Source: SZUA-451 sp034721895 (GTDB taxonomy: Bacteria; Campylobacterota; Campylobacteria; Campylobacterales; Sulfurovaceae). Taken from it: DNA of 27,902 bases. Shown piece after piece: positions 16,358-23,831 of this stretch. Position numbers and translations under genes: made by a program. Under the pieces are notes generated by a model. It was not told where the DNA came from. It did no database searches and saw nothing but the letters and a program-made list of their open reading frames with translations. Positions within the stretch are counted from its first letter, which is position 1. Every line of letters begins with the position of its first letter. Location: NCBI GenBank assembly GCA_034721895.1, contig JAYEND010000027.1, positions 1 through 27,902 on the forward strand, given 5' to 3'.

Positions 16358-17359
16358 ATGAAACTCAGTACTATCGTAAAATTGGCAGTGGCAACAACAG
16401 TTGCCCTGACAGTAGTGAGCGCAGATGCACTTAAGGGACGTGGCGCTTCATTTCCCGGACCTGTTTATAAAGCGTGGACATCTGATTATTACAAAGCAGA
16501 AAAAGTACAGGTCAACTATACACCGACAGGTTCCGGTGACGGTGTCAAGTCTATCGGTAAAAGAATGGTAGATTTTGCCGGTTCAGACAAACCGCTCAAA
16601 GCAGACAAATTGAAAAAGAATAAACTCTTTATGTTTCCTTCAGTTGTCGGCTCTATCGTATTGGCATATAACCTCGATGGTGTGAAAGATGGTGAGCTCA
16701 AACTCAGCAGAGAAGCAGTCGCCGGCATCTTTACCGGAAAGATCACGATGTGGAATGATAAAGCGATCGTCGCACAAAATCCGGATGTGAAACTGCCGAA
16801 CGAACCGATCACTATCGCTGTCAGAGCAGACAAGTCAGGTACGACATTTAACTTTACCTACTTCCTGAACAAGCTTGATCCATCCTTCAAAGTGAGCAAA
16901 AAACCTACCTGGAAAGCACCTAAAGTGGTTGCCGGTAAATCTAACTCGGGTGTCTCAGCCAATATCCAGCAGATCAAAAACTCTATCGGGTATATCGAGT
17001 ACTCTTATAAGATCAAACTAGGTTTACCGGCTGCTCAGGTAGAGAACAAAGAGGGTAAATATATCAACCCGACATTCGAATCATTCCAGGATGCAGCGAA
17101 ATATGCTACCTGGACACCGGACAATAATTTCTATGCCGTGATCGGTGACCCTGCCGGCGCGACTTCCTATCCGATCGTTGCAGCGACATTTATCCTGCTT
17201 CCGACGGAAAAAGCTGAAGAGAATAAAAAAGTCACCAAATTCTTCGACTGGGCATTTGCCAACGGTGATGCAGCAGCGACTGAACTGGGTTATGTGCCTC
17301 TCCCCAAAGAGACAAAAGACCAGATCAGGGCCTACTGGGAAGCGAACAAAATCAAGTAA
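16358..17359 (+). CDS. pstS: PstS phosphate-binding periplasmic protein
   Basis: Periplasmic receptor of the PstSCAB high-affinity phosphate ABC importer. 333 residues with a signal peptide (about 1-24, ending VVSADA) and no lipobox. Ligand-site motifs are present: GRGASFPGPVY near the mature N-terminus, PTGSGDGVK (about 56-64), FAGSDKPL, RADKSGTTFNF with the SGTT loop, and KSNSGVSANI. Length is close to the Gram-negative norm. AAGGA precedes the ATG by 6 nt. It is the first gene of the pst block and has its own Pho-box-like promoter; a second such promoter lies before pstC, allowing PstS to be made in excess. Confidence 0.96.
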   Translation: MKLSTIVKLAVATTVALTVVSADALKGRGASFPGPVYKAWTSDYYKAEKVQVNYTPTGSGDGVKSIGKRMVDFAGSDKPLKADKLKKNKLFMFPSVVGSIVLAYNLDGVKDGELKLSREAVAGIFTGKITMWNDKAIVAQNPDVKLPNEPITIAVRADKSGTTFNFTYFLNKLDPSFKVSKKPTWKAPKVVAGKSNSGVSANIQQIKNSIGYIEYSYKIKLGLPAAQVENKEGKYINPTFESFQDAAKYATWTPDNNFYAVIGDPAGATSYPIVAATFILLPTEKAEENKKVTKFFDWAFANGDAAATELGYVPLPKETKDQIRAYWEANKIK

Positions 17360-17416
17360 GCTCCCCAAGCCTTATTCTCTGGCAAGTGGCACTTTGGCTG
17401 CCATTTGTCTCCTCTC

Positions 17417-17449
17417 TGTAATCAAATTGTAATCAACTTTTGTTAAAAT
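17417..17449 (+). promoter_or_regulatory. Pho-box-like promoter of pstC
   Basis: TGTAATC (17417-17423), AAAT, TGTAATC (17428-17434), 9 nt, TAAAAT (17444-17449). Predicted start near 17456, downstream of the TTG at 17440, which supports ATG 17479 as the pstC start. Confidence 0.7.
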
Positions 17450-17478
17450 CCCCTTCAAATAATTCACTAAGGCAACCT

Positions 17479-18330
17479 ATGGGCGGTAGACTCTTTAGAG
17501 ACTTTTCATTTTTTTCTGCAACACTTGCTTTTTTTCTGCTCCTAGGAATTTTTGCGGTACTTTTCACCTATGCACAGGAGTCACTGCACACTTTTGGCTT
17601 TGATTTTCTCTATACAGAGATCTGGGAGCCTGGTGAAGATGACGAAGGCGGTATATTTGGTGGGTATATCCCGATCATTGGTACACTGCTTAGTACACTG
17701 ATCGCTATGATTCTGGCAACACCGCTGGCGATGGGTATCGCTATCTTTTTGACAGAGATTGCCCACGACAAAATCATCAAACCCTTTTCGATCGCGATAG
17801 AGCTTTTGGCGGCGATCCCCAGTATCATTTATGGAATGTGGGGACTTTTCTATTTTGCACCGATCGTGCAGTCAATGTTTGGCGGCAATGGGGTGGGACT
17901 CTTGACTGCCGGTATCGTGCTTGCGATCATGATCATCCCTTTTATGGCGGCGATCACTCGGGATTCGATGAATACGACGCCGGATATACTCAAAGAGTCT
18001 GCCTATTCAGTCGGTGCGACAAAGTTTGAAGTGATCAAGGATGTCGTGATGCCCTACTCAAAAGGTGGCATTATCGGTTCGATCATACTCTCGCTGGGCC
18101 GTGCGCTGGGTGAGACGATGGCGGTGGCTTTCCTGATAGGTTCTGTGATGACTATAGCAAAAAAAGTGACAGACCCCACCACTTCGATCCCGGTCGTATT
18201 GGCAAACAACTTTGCCGAAGCACAGGATCTTGAGCTCTCAAGTATGTATTATCTGGCACTGATCCTCTTTGTGGTCAGCTTCATTATTATTACAACGGCG
18301 AAAGTCTACTTTCTTGGTAGAAAAAAATAG
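17479..18330 (+). CDS. pstC: PstC phosphate ABC transporter permease
   Basis: Inner-membrane permease subunit of the Pst importer. 283 residues from ATG 17479, chosen because AAGG lies 6 nt upstream and the upstream TTG (17440) precedes the predicted transcription start. Six hydrophobic segments are visible; the first spans about residues 10-32. The cytoplasmic coupling loop (SAYSVGATKFEVIKDVVMPYSKGGIIGSIILSLGRALGETMAVAF) is characteristic of PstC, including the GRALGETMAV element. Forms a heterodimer with PstA, encoded 14 nt downstream. Confidence 0.95.
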   Translation: MGGRLFRDFSFFSATLAFFLLLGIFAVLFTYAQESLHTFGFDFLYTEIWEPGEDDEGGIFGGYIPIIGTLLSTLIAMILATPLAMGIAIFLTEIAHDKIIKPFSIAIELLAAIPSIIYGMWGLFYFAPIVQSMFGGNGVGLLTAGIVLAIMIIPFMAAITRDSMNTTPDILKESAYSVGATKFEVIKDVVMPYSKGGIIGSIILSLGRALGETMAVAFLIGSVMTIAKKVTDPTTSIPVVLANNFAEAQDLELSSMYYLALILFVVSFIIITTAKVYFLGRKK

Positions 18331-18344
18331 GTTAGGAGAGAAAA

Positions 18345-19154
18345 ATGAATAGACTCTTACTCAATAAAGTGGTACTGATACTCTCCACCGTTTCAGCACT
18401 GATCGGAATAGGATTTCTTTTTTGGATATTGATCACACTGAGCTACAAAGGGATCTCAAGTATTCACTGGTCAACCTTCACCAATGACCTTGTCGAAGGC
18501 GGTATTCGTAATCTGATCGTCGGACAGTTCACGATGGCACTGATCGCTACAGCGATTGCTGTGCCTTTGGGAGTATTGGCGGGAATCTATCTGCGTGAAT
18601 ATGGGGAAGGAAGCAAATTTGCCTCCGTGGTACGTACACTGAGTGATGTGATGACTTCTGCTCCCTCCATCGTCATAGGTGTTTTTGTCTATGCGCTGAT
18701 GGTTGATCCTGTGGGCACCTTCAATGGATATGCGGGCATTGCAGCGTTGGCGATCATGATGCTTCCGATCATAATCGGTACGACAGACAATATGCTGGCA
18801 CTCGTCCCCAAAGAGCTGAGAGAAGCAGGTATCGCACTGGGTGGAAGTAAGCACAAGATCATCCTTCAGATCGTACTCAAGGCAGCAAAAGTGGGCGTGA
18901 TGACCGGTATTTTACTCTCGTTTGCACGGATTGTCGGGGAGACAGCACCGCTACTCTTCACTTCGGCAAACAATCAATTCTTTACGATGGATTTGAGCGA
19001 TCAATTCCCTTCACTCACTGTCAGTATTTATAACCTGGCGACCTATCCCGACCAGGAGAGTCGAGAATTGGCATGGGCAGCATCATTTATCTTGACGATG
19101 ATTGTACTATTTATCAATCTTACGGGTCGATATCTCACCCGAAACAAACATTAA
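18345..19154 (+). CDS. pstA: PstA phosphate ABC transporter permease
   Basis: Second inner-membrane permease of the Pst importer. 269 residues with about six transmembrane segments, a PstA-type N-terminus (GISSIHWSTFTNDLVEGGIRN), YLREYGEG after the second helix, SAPSIVIGVFVY, and the coupling loop ELREAGIALGGSKHKIILQIVLKAAKVGVMTGILLSFARIVGETAPLLF. AGGAG lies 7 nt before the ATG. Spacing to pstC (14 nt) and pstB (9 nt) indicates a single operon. Confidence 0.95.
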   Translation: MNRLLLNKVVLILSTVSALIGIGFLFWILITLSYKGISSIHWSTFTNDLVEGGIRNLIVGQFTMALIATAIAVPLGVLAGIYLREYGEGSKFASVVRTLSDVMTSAPSIVIGVFVYALMVDPVGTFNGYAGIAALAIMMLPIIIGTTDNMLALVPKELREAGIALGGSKHKIILQIVLKAAKVGVMTGILLSFARIVGETAPLLFTSANNQFFTMDLSDQFPSLTVSIYNLATYPDQESRELAWAASFILTMIVLFINLTGRYLTRNKH

Positions 19155-19163
19155 GGAAAGTGT

Positions 19164-19964
19164 ATGGCGAGCAATAAGATAAAAAAAGTGATGGAGGCAA
19201 AGAACCTCTTCTTTACCTATCCGGGCGCACCGGAACCCACACTCAAGGAAAATAACCTTACGATCCACGAAAACAGGATCACGGCGCTGATAGGACCGAG
19301 CGGATGCGGCAAATCAACCCTTCTGCGTGCGATGAACCGTATGCATGATCTCTACCCAGGATTTAAGTATGAGGGAGAGATCAACCTCCTCAACAGAGAG
19401 AAAGGGGAGATGGAAAATATACTGGACCTCCGCAAAGAGAATGAATTGATCGGACTCAGGCAGCGTGTCGGTATGATATTCCAAAAACCCACGCCTTTCC
19501 CGATGAGCATCTATGATAATGTCGCCTATGGTTTGAGGCTTCAGGGCTTGAAAAACAAAGGTGAACTCGATGGCAAGGTAGAGAAGGCGCTCAAAGATGC
19601 GGTGCTTTGGAAAGAGGCGAAAGATCGTCTCAAAGAGAGTGCTATGGGATTGAGCGGCGGACAGCAGCAGAGACTCTGTATCGCACGGTCTGTCACACTC
19701 AAGCCGGAAGTACTGCTCTTTGATGAGCCAACCTCTGCACTCGACCCCATCTCTACCGGAGCGATAGAGGAGCTTATCACCGAACTGAAAAAAGATATCA
19801 CGGTTGTGATCGTAACACACAATATGCAGCAGGCAAGTCGTCTGAGCGACTACACAACCTTTATGTATCTGGGGGATATCATAGAGTTTGATGAGACAGA
19901 GAAGATATTTTTGAATCCTTCTGAGAAGATGACAGAAGACTATATTACCGGCAGATTCGGATAA
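19164..19964 (+). CDS. pstB: PstB phosphate ABC transporter ATPase
   Basis: Cytoplasmic ATPase that drives phosphate import through PstC/PstA. 266 residues, normal for PstB. Walker A GPSGCGKS (44-51), Q-loop Q107 in the PstB-type QKPTPFPMSIYDNVAYG, ABC signature LSGGQ (163-167), Walker B VLLFDE (183-188) and switch His H219. A short N-terminal basic extension precedes the NBD. It is followed 10 nt later by phoU, as in many pst operons. Confidence 0.96.
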   Translation: MASNKIKKVMEAKNLFFTYPGAPEPTLKENNLTIHENRITALIGPSGCGKSTLLRAMNRMHDLYPGFKYEGEINLLNREKGEMENILDLRKENELIGLRQRVGMIFQKPTPFPMSIYDNVAYGLRLQGLKNKGELDGKVEKALKDAVLWKEAKDRLKESAMGLSGGQQQRLCIARSVTLKPEVLLFDEPTSALDPISTGAIEELITELKKDITVVIVTHNMQQASRLSDYTTFMYLGDIIEFDETEKIFLNPSEKMTEDYITGRFG

Positions 19965-19974
19965 AGGAGAATAA

Positions 19975-20652
19975 ATGCTGCATAAAAATGAAGAGAGAAT
20001 CAATAAGGTTAGAGAAGATGCCATAGAGGTGCTGAATGATCTATTGACCTCGGAAAAGTTACTGCTTCAGGGATTGGAAAATTGTGATCAGGAGAGTTAT
20101 GATCAGGCATTTATTCCACACAAAAAGATCGGGAAAAAGATAGAGGCGATTGACAGTAATATCATCACCGTTTTAACCCTCTATACACCGGAAGCAAAGG
20201 ATCTCAGGGAGATGGTTGCCTTTTTGAAGATTACTTCAGCTCTGAAGCGCGTGGTAAACAACCTGAAGAACTATATCAAGAATATGGAGATCTGCAATCC
20301 CCACGCGGAAGAAGATGTCAAGATGATCATTGCAGAATCTCTTGCGATCAACAGATGTACGATCAATTCACTGGAGTATACGATTGAAATGGTCAAGGAG
20401 ACCGAAGACAGAGACAAGCTCCGTGAGCTTGCCTCCAAAATTTCTGTCGAAGCCAGCAAAACGGATGATATCTATGCATTGGTCGAGAAAGAGATATTAC
20501 TGAAGATGAACAGTAAGCAGATGCTCAAGGAGGAGCATTTTAACCTTCTGAAATATATCCGGAAAAACCTGAAGGTAACCGATCGTCTGGAAGATATTGC
20601 TGCCCGATTGCTTTTTGCCAGAGTGGGAGGGGACTTTAGCGGGCACCTCTAA
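19975..20652 (+). CDS. phoU: PhoU-family phosphate signalling regulator
   Basis: 225 residues, all-helical, with two PhoU-like helical repeats; the second contains LREMVAFLKITSALKRVVNNLKN, matching the acidic/helical PhoU motif. PhoU proteins link the Pst transporter to the PhoR/PhoB pathway and damp phosphate import. A strong site (AAAGGAGA) lies 6 nt before the ATG. Position directly after pstB supports the assignment. With no phoR in the window, how it communicates with the two local PhoB-like regulators is not visible. Confidence 0.9.
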   Translation: MLHKNEERINKVREDAIEVLNDLLTSEKLLLQGLENCDQESYDQAFIPHKKIGKKIEAIDSNIITVLTLYTPEAKDLREMVAFLKITSALKRVVNNLKNYIKNMEICNPHAEEDVKMIIAESLAINRCTINSLEYTIEMVKETEDRDKLRELASKISVEASKTDDIYALVEKEILLKMNSKQMLKEEHFNLLKYIRKNLKVTDRLEDIAARLLFARVGGDFSGHL

Positions 20653-20676
20653 AGCACATCCCTTGTTAGAGTGCGT

Positions 20677-20682
20677 TATAAT
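20677..20682 (+). promoter_or_regulatory. -10 hexamer for the second PhoB-like gene
   Basis: A consensus TATAAT lies 6 nt before ATG 20689, placing the transcription start at or next to the start codon. No Pho-box heptamers in the right register and no clear -35 are visible; weak -35 elements are normal in Campylobacterota. A leaderless mRNA, or read-through from phoU only, are both possible. Confidence 0.45.
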
Positions 20683-20688
20683 GCACCT

Positions 20689-21375
20689 ATGCGAAATAGT
20701 ACTGTTGAGATCATCGTTATCGAAGATCAAGAGGATATTTTAGAGCTGATCGAATACCACATGAGCAAAGAAGGATATGCTGTATCAGGTTTCCTCTCTA
20801 CAGAGAATGTTGAACAGTTTTTGGAAGAGGAGAATCCCTCTTTGATGATCGTGGACCGTAATCTGCCCGGTATTGAAGGGAGTAAATTTGTCGCTTACCT
20901 TCGCAGTATAGGGTATGACATCCCCGTTATTTTCCTCACAGCCAGAGACAAAGAGAGTGAACTTGAAGAGGGGTTCGAGTGCGGGGGTGATGACTATATG
21001 ACCAAACCCTTCAAGCCCAAAGAGTTGACGCTTCGGGTTCGGGCTCTGCTTAAACGTGCCGGTGTATTGAGCAGGAAAGAGAAGATCAAATACAAAGAGA
21101 TCACCGTGGATCTGGCAAAAAAAGCTATTTTTATCAAGGATCAACCGATTACCCTGACGAATCTGGAGTTTAACCTTCTCTGCACTTTTATTCAAAATGC
21201 CGATCAGCCGCTCGATCGGGATTTCCTTCGTGATAAGGTTTGGGGGAAGGAGGGGGAGAATGTCAACGACAATGCCATCAATGTCGCTATCAACCGGCTC
21301 AAAAAAAAGATCGACCCCCAAAACAGCAAACACTATTTTACGCCGGTCTGGGGTGTAGGGTATAAATTTAAATAG
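20689..21375 (+). CDS. Second PhoB-like OmpR-family response regulator
   Basis: 228 residues from ATG 20689. I preferred this to the in-frame GTG at 20671 because the -10 hexamer lies between them and because numbering then matches the first regulator exactly. Receiver residues E12/D13, D56 (IVDRNLP), T84 (FLTARD) and K106 (TKPF) are all present. The winged-helix domain has LTNLEFNLLCTF and DNAINVAINRLKKKID. It is clearly a paralogue of the regulator at 15585, with near-identical recognition-helix region, so both probably bind the same heptamers. It lies between phoU and ppk2, starting 36 nt after phoU. Whether the two act as homologous partners, competitors, or respond to different kinases cannot be seen. 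Confidence 0.87.
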   Translation: MRNSTVEIIVIEDQEDILELIEYHMSKEGYAVSGFLSTENVEQFLEEENPSLMIVDRNLPGIEGSKFVAYLRSIGYDIPVIFLTARDKESELEEGFECGGDDYMTKPFKPKELTLRVRALLKRAGVLSRKEKIKYKEITVDLAKKAIFIKDQPITLTNLEFNLLCTFIQNADQPLDRDFLRDKVWGKEGENVNDNAINVAINRLKKKIDPQNSKHYFTPVWGVGYKFK

Positions 21376-21382
21376 GAAAACT

Positions 21383-22234
21383 ATGATATTTGAGAAATTT
21401 TTAGAGCAATTCAACAGCAGTGAAGCACTGCAGCAAAAAGTATATAAAAAATATACCAAATATCTACAGGAAGCTTCACTCGAGCCTTATCAGGTCGAGC
21501 TGATCAAACTTCAGGAGCATTTGGAAAAAGAAAGCGAAAAGATGATCGTTCTGGTTGAAGGACGGGACGCATCAGGAAAAGGCGGGACGATCCGACGCCT
21601 TACCCGCTATATGAACGAGAAGCATTACCGTGTGGTGGCACTGGGGAAACCCTCGGATGTGCAGCGGACACAGTGGTATTTTCAGCGCTATGTAGAGCAG
21701 TTTCCCCATGGCGGCGAAATCGTTCTCTTTGACCGGAGTTGGTATAATCGGGCGATGGTGGAGCCGGTCTTCAACTTCTGTACGCAGGAGCAGTATGAAA
21801 CCTTCATGAAAAGTGTTCCCTCTTTTGAGCAGGATCTGATAGAGCATGGAACCTATTTTATCAAAATCTACTTTTCGGTGACGAAAGAGGAGCAGTCAAA
21901 TCGATTTCAAGAGCGTGAAACCAACCCGCTCAAACAGTGGAAACTGAGTGAAATTGATGTCCAGATGCAGGAGCGCTGGGATGATTTCACCCAGATGAAA
22001 TACCGTATGCTCAAGCAGACCCATACTGAAGCGGCACCCTGGACAGTGATTCGAAGCAATGACAAATTTAGAGCGCGTCTCAATGCGATCAAGACGATAC
22101 TCAATTCCGTTGATTATGCAGATAGAAATCCTGATCTGGATTATGCCATGGACCCTGAGGTTGTACATAGCGGCGCCGATGAAATCGGCATTATGGAAGA
22201 GGATCTCAGGGCCAGCGGGAAGTTCCTGGGCTAA
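21383..22234 (+). CDS. ppk2: Polyphosphate kinase 2 (PPK2 family)
   Basis: Transfers phosphate between polyphosphate and nucleotides; in this family mostly nucleotide phosphorylation at the expense of polyP. 283 residues, single domain. Walker A GRDASGKGG (60-68), Walker B with the catalytic Asp in LFDRSWYNR (115-123, D117), and the lid segment NRFQERETNPLKQWKLSE (about 173-190). ATG 21383 has AGGA 6 nt upstream and lies 7 nt after the regulator gene, so the two are co-transcribed. Being downstream of pst-phoU, it links phosphate uptake to polyphosphate turnover. Subclass (AMP or ADP acceptor) cannot be assigned by eye. Its stop codon overlaps the end of the convergent DUF4139 gene by 4 nt. 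Confidence 0.93.
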   Translation: MIFEKFLEQFNSSEALQQKVYKKYTKYLQEASLEPYQVELIKLQEHLEKESEKMIVLVEGRDASGKGGTIRRLTRYMNEKHYRVVALGKPSDVQRTQWYFQRYVEQFPHGGEIVLFDRSWYNRAMVEPVFNFCTQEQYETFMKSVPSFEQDLIEHGTYFIKIYFSVTKEEQSNRFQERETNPLKQWKLSEIDVQMQERWDDFTQMKYRMLKQTHTEAAPWTVIRSNDKFRARLNAIKTILNSVDYADRNPDLDYAMDPEVVHSGADEIGIMEEDLRASGKFLG

Positions 22235-23619
22235 TACTTCTTTACATCATAGCTGATCGTCATTTTGTACTCTTCTTCCGATTTGAGGGAGATAGTGTAT
22301 TGAGTTGTAAAAGCGCTGAGACTCTCTTTGCTGCACTGTTTGTCGCAGCTGTCTTCGATCATTAATTTCCCCTGATTGGCCGGCACACTTTTTTTGAGCT
22401 TAAGCACTTCATTTTGCTTGCTGTGGTTGTTGACGGTGATCTCGTACGTGATATGATTTTCTTTGCTTGTCTGTCGAAAGGCAGTGACTCGCTCCTTGCC
22501 GACGATATCAAAATACTTTCCGATGGTCAGTTTGACAGTTTCATCTTTGGGGATGTCCCTGATATTGCTTGCCCCGACAAAACGTGAGACATGACTCTTA
22601 TCTTCTTTGTAAACCCTTACAATTCCTCTCGGCAGAGGAATGCCGAGATGGTTTTTTTCACTGTTTTTGAATTCGACAATTTGATCGAAGCGCAATTTTC
22701 TCTCTCCGAAATTGGAAAAGTAAAAGGTCTCTGTATTGAGGGCATATTTTTCATAAGAGATTGCCTTTTTCTGAATAAATGAGATCTGCTTTTGCTCTTT
22801 ATCTTTGATAGTTTCCCTGAACGGTATTTTATAAATATGATATCCGGAGAAGGCTTCATTCTGTATGTTTCCACTCTCTTCTGCCTGGTCAGCCATCACT
22901 CTTTTCGCATAGACGCGGCGTGTACTGGCGGAAGGAGGCTGGCTCACCTCTCCGGCGAGGACGGTGATGTTGGCATCAGTATAGGTGGCACCGGAGTTGT
23001 TGACGATCGTGACCCAGGAGTTGAGGTCGAGCCTGGTATCATCGATCAGATCAATTGTATAGTCACTCTTCCAACTCAGCCCTTTGGTCAGATATTTCAG
23101 GTTTATATCGAGTTTTTTAGCTTCTGTCTCGATATTCCAGAACAGAGAGGGTTTGACCGCCATGTCTTTGGGAATATCGGGGAAAAAGACCTGATGAGGG
23201 ATATAGATCGCCCCATAATTCTTTTCTCTGATAAGCAAGGGGCCTGTAGAGAGCAGAGTTCCCTCCTTGATCTCCACAGACTCTTCTTTTTCAGTATAAT
23301 GAACAGATTTTCCGAGGTGGTATTTGAGCAGGGAATCATAGCTGATGACATCATAGGAGTAGTTTTGTGAAAAGAGGCTTGTTTGCTGCGCAAAGGCGGC
23401 AATAACCGAACTGGTGTCGATCAAACTGGGTACACCCGGATACATCAGTTTGACCTTGCCCGGCTTGTCGATCGCAGCAGATCGCTTTTCGCTGATCATA
23501 GCAAGGTTGTTTCCATAGACAGTCAGTGAGATATCCTCCGGTGCATTTGTGATGGCAAGATTGTCAGCTGCCAACAGTGATATTGACAGAATCAGTGAGG
23601 TTAGGACGGTTTTTTTCAT
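22231..23619 (-). CDS. DUF4139 domain-containing exported protein
   Basis: 462 residues with a signal peptide (MKKTVLTSLILSISLLAADN) and no lipobox. The central and C-terminal parts (about 160-460) match the DUF4139/MuiA-like pattern: LKYLTKGLSWKSDYTIDLID, SWVTIVNNSGATYTDANITVLAGEV, then a long beta-rich segment with FGERKLRFDQIVEFKNSE and IPLPRGIVRVYKED. The N-terminal DUF4140-type half common to longer family members is short here. No function is established; probably a periplasmic or surface beta-sandwich protein. AAGGAG precedes the ATG by 9 nt. It is monocistronic, convergent with ppk2 (4-nt tail overlap), and lacks Pho-box heptamers upstream. Confidence 0.82.
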   Translation of the reverse strand: MKKTVLTSLILSISLLAADNLAITNAPEDISLTVYGNNLAMISEKRSAAIDKPGKVKLMYPGVPSLIDTSSVIAAFAQQTSLFSQNYSYDVISYDSLLKYHLGKSVHYTEKEESVEIKEGTLLSTGPLLIREKNYGAIYIPHQVFFPDIPKDMAVKPSLFWNIETEAKKLDINLKYLTKGLSWKSDYTIDLIDDTRLDLNSWVTIVNNSGATYTDANITVLAGEVSQPPSASTRRVYAKRVMADQAEESGNIQNEAFSGYHIYKIPFRETIKDKEQKQISFIQKKAISYEKYALNTETFYFSNFGERKLRFDQIVEFKNSEKNHLGIPLPRGIVRVYKEDKSHVSRFVGASNIRDIPKDETVKLTIGKYFDIVGKERVTAFRQTSKENHITYEITVNNHSKQNEVLKLKKSVPANQGKLMIEDSCDKQCSKESLSAFTTQYTISLKSEEEYKMTISYDVKKY

Positions 23620-23668
23620 AACAGACTCCTTTGATAATATTTTAGATGCCCTTTGGGCAAACGGTTAA

Positions 23669-23744
23669 GTCATCCTGAACTTGATTCAGGATCCGCATGC
23701 TGTAGGTATTTTAACCTAAGATCCTGAATCAAGTTCAGAATGAC
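23669..23744. repeat. Long inverted repeat, REP/MITE-like
   Basis: Arms of 25 nt (23669-23693 and 23720-23744) are reverse complements with one mismatch, around a 26-nt centre that contains its own small inverted repeat (TAGGT/ACCTA). Each arm is itself palindromic around CCTGAA...TTCAGG. It lies between divergent genes, so it is not a terminator for either. I recall similar palindromes dispersed in unrelated genomes, which suggests a mobile or REP-like repeat. Confidence 0.72.
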
Positions 23745-23808
23745 GGGATAATGATACCGATCTGCGCAGTAAAAATATTGCAAAATGCAATAGTTAACTC
23801 TCTCTCAA

Positions 23809-23831
23809 GGAGAAACGGTTATCATTTCTCC
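23809..23831 (+). promoter_or_regulatory. Stem-loop covering the recQ ribosome binding site
   Basis: GGAGAAA (23809-23815) pairs perfectly with TTTCTCC (23825-23831) around a 9-nt loop, and the recQ ATG follows immediately. The only Shine-Dalgarno-like sequence (AAGGAG, 23807-23812) lies in the 5' arm. Folding would hide it; unfolded, it is unusually far (about 19 nt) from the ATG. Confidence 0.4.

Noticed and set aside
17380..17408. Hairpin between pstS and pstC (TGGCA...TGCCA) as a terminator
   Set aside because: The stem is short with poor internal pairing and no T-run of note; it could be a minor processing structure but support is too thin.
17440..17478. TTG 17440 as the pstC start
   Set aside because: It precedes the predicted transcription start and overlaps the promoter; ATG 17479 has AAGG at proper spacing and gives the normal PstC N-terminus.
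20654..20682. Pho box before the second PhoB-like gene
   Set aside because: Only one loose TGTTAGA is present, 6 nt rather than 9 nt from the -10, with no partner 11 bp upstream.
20671..20688. GTG 20671 as start of the second PhoB-like gene
   Set aside because: The -10 hexamer lies downstream of it, and the ATG at 20689 aligns residue for residue with the first regulator.
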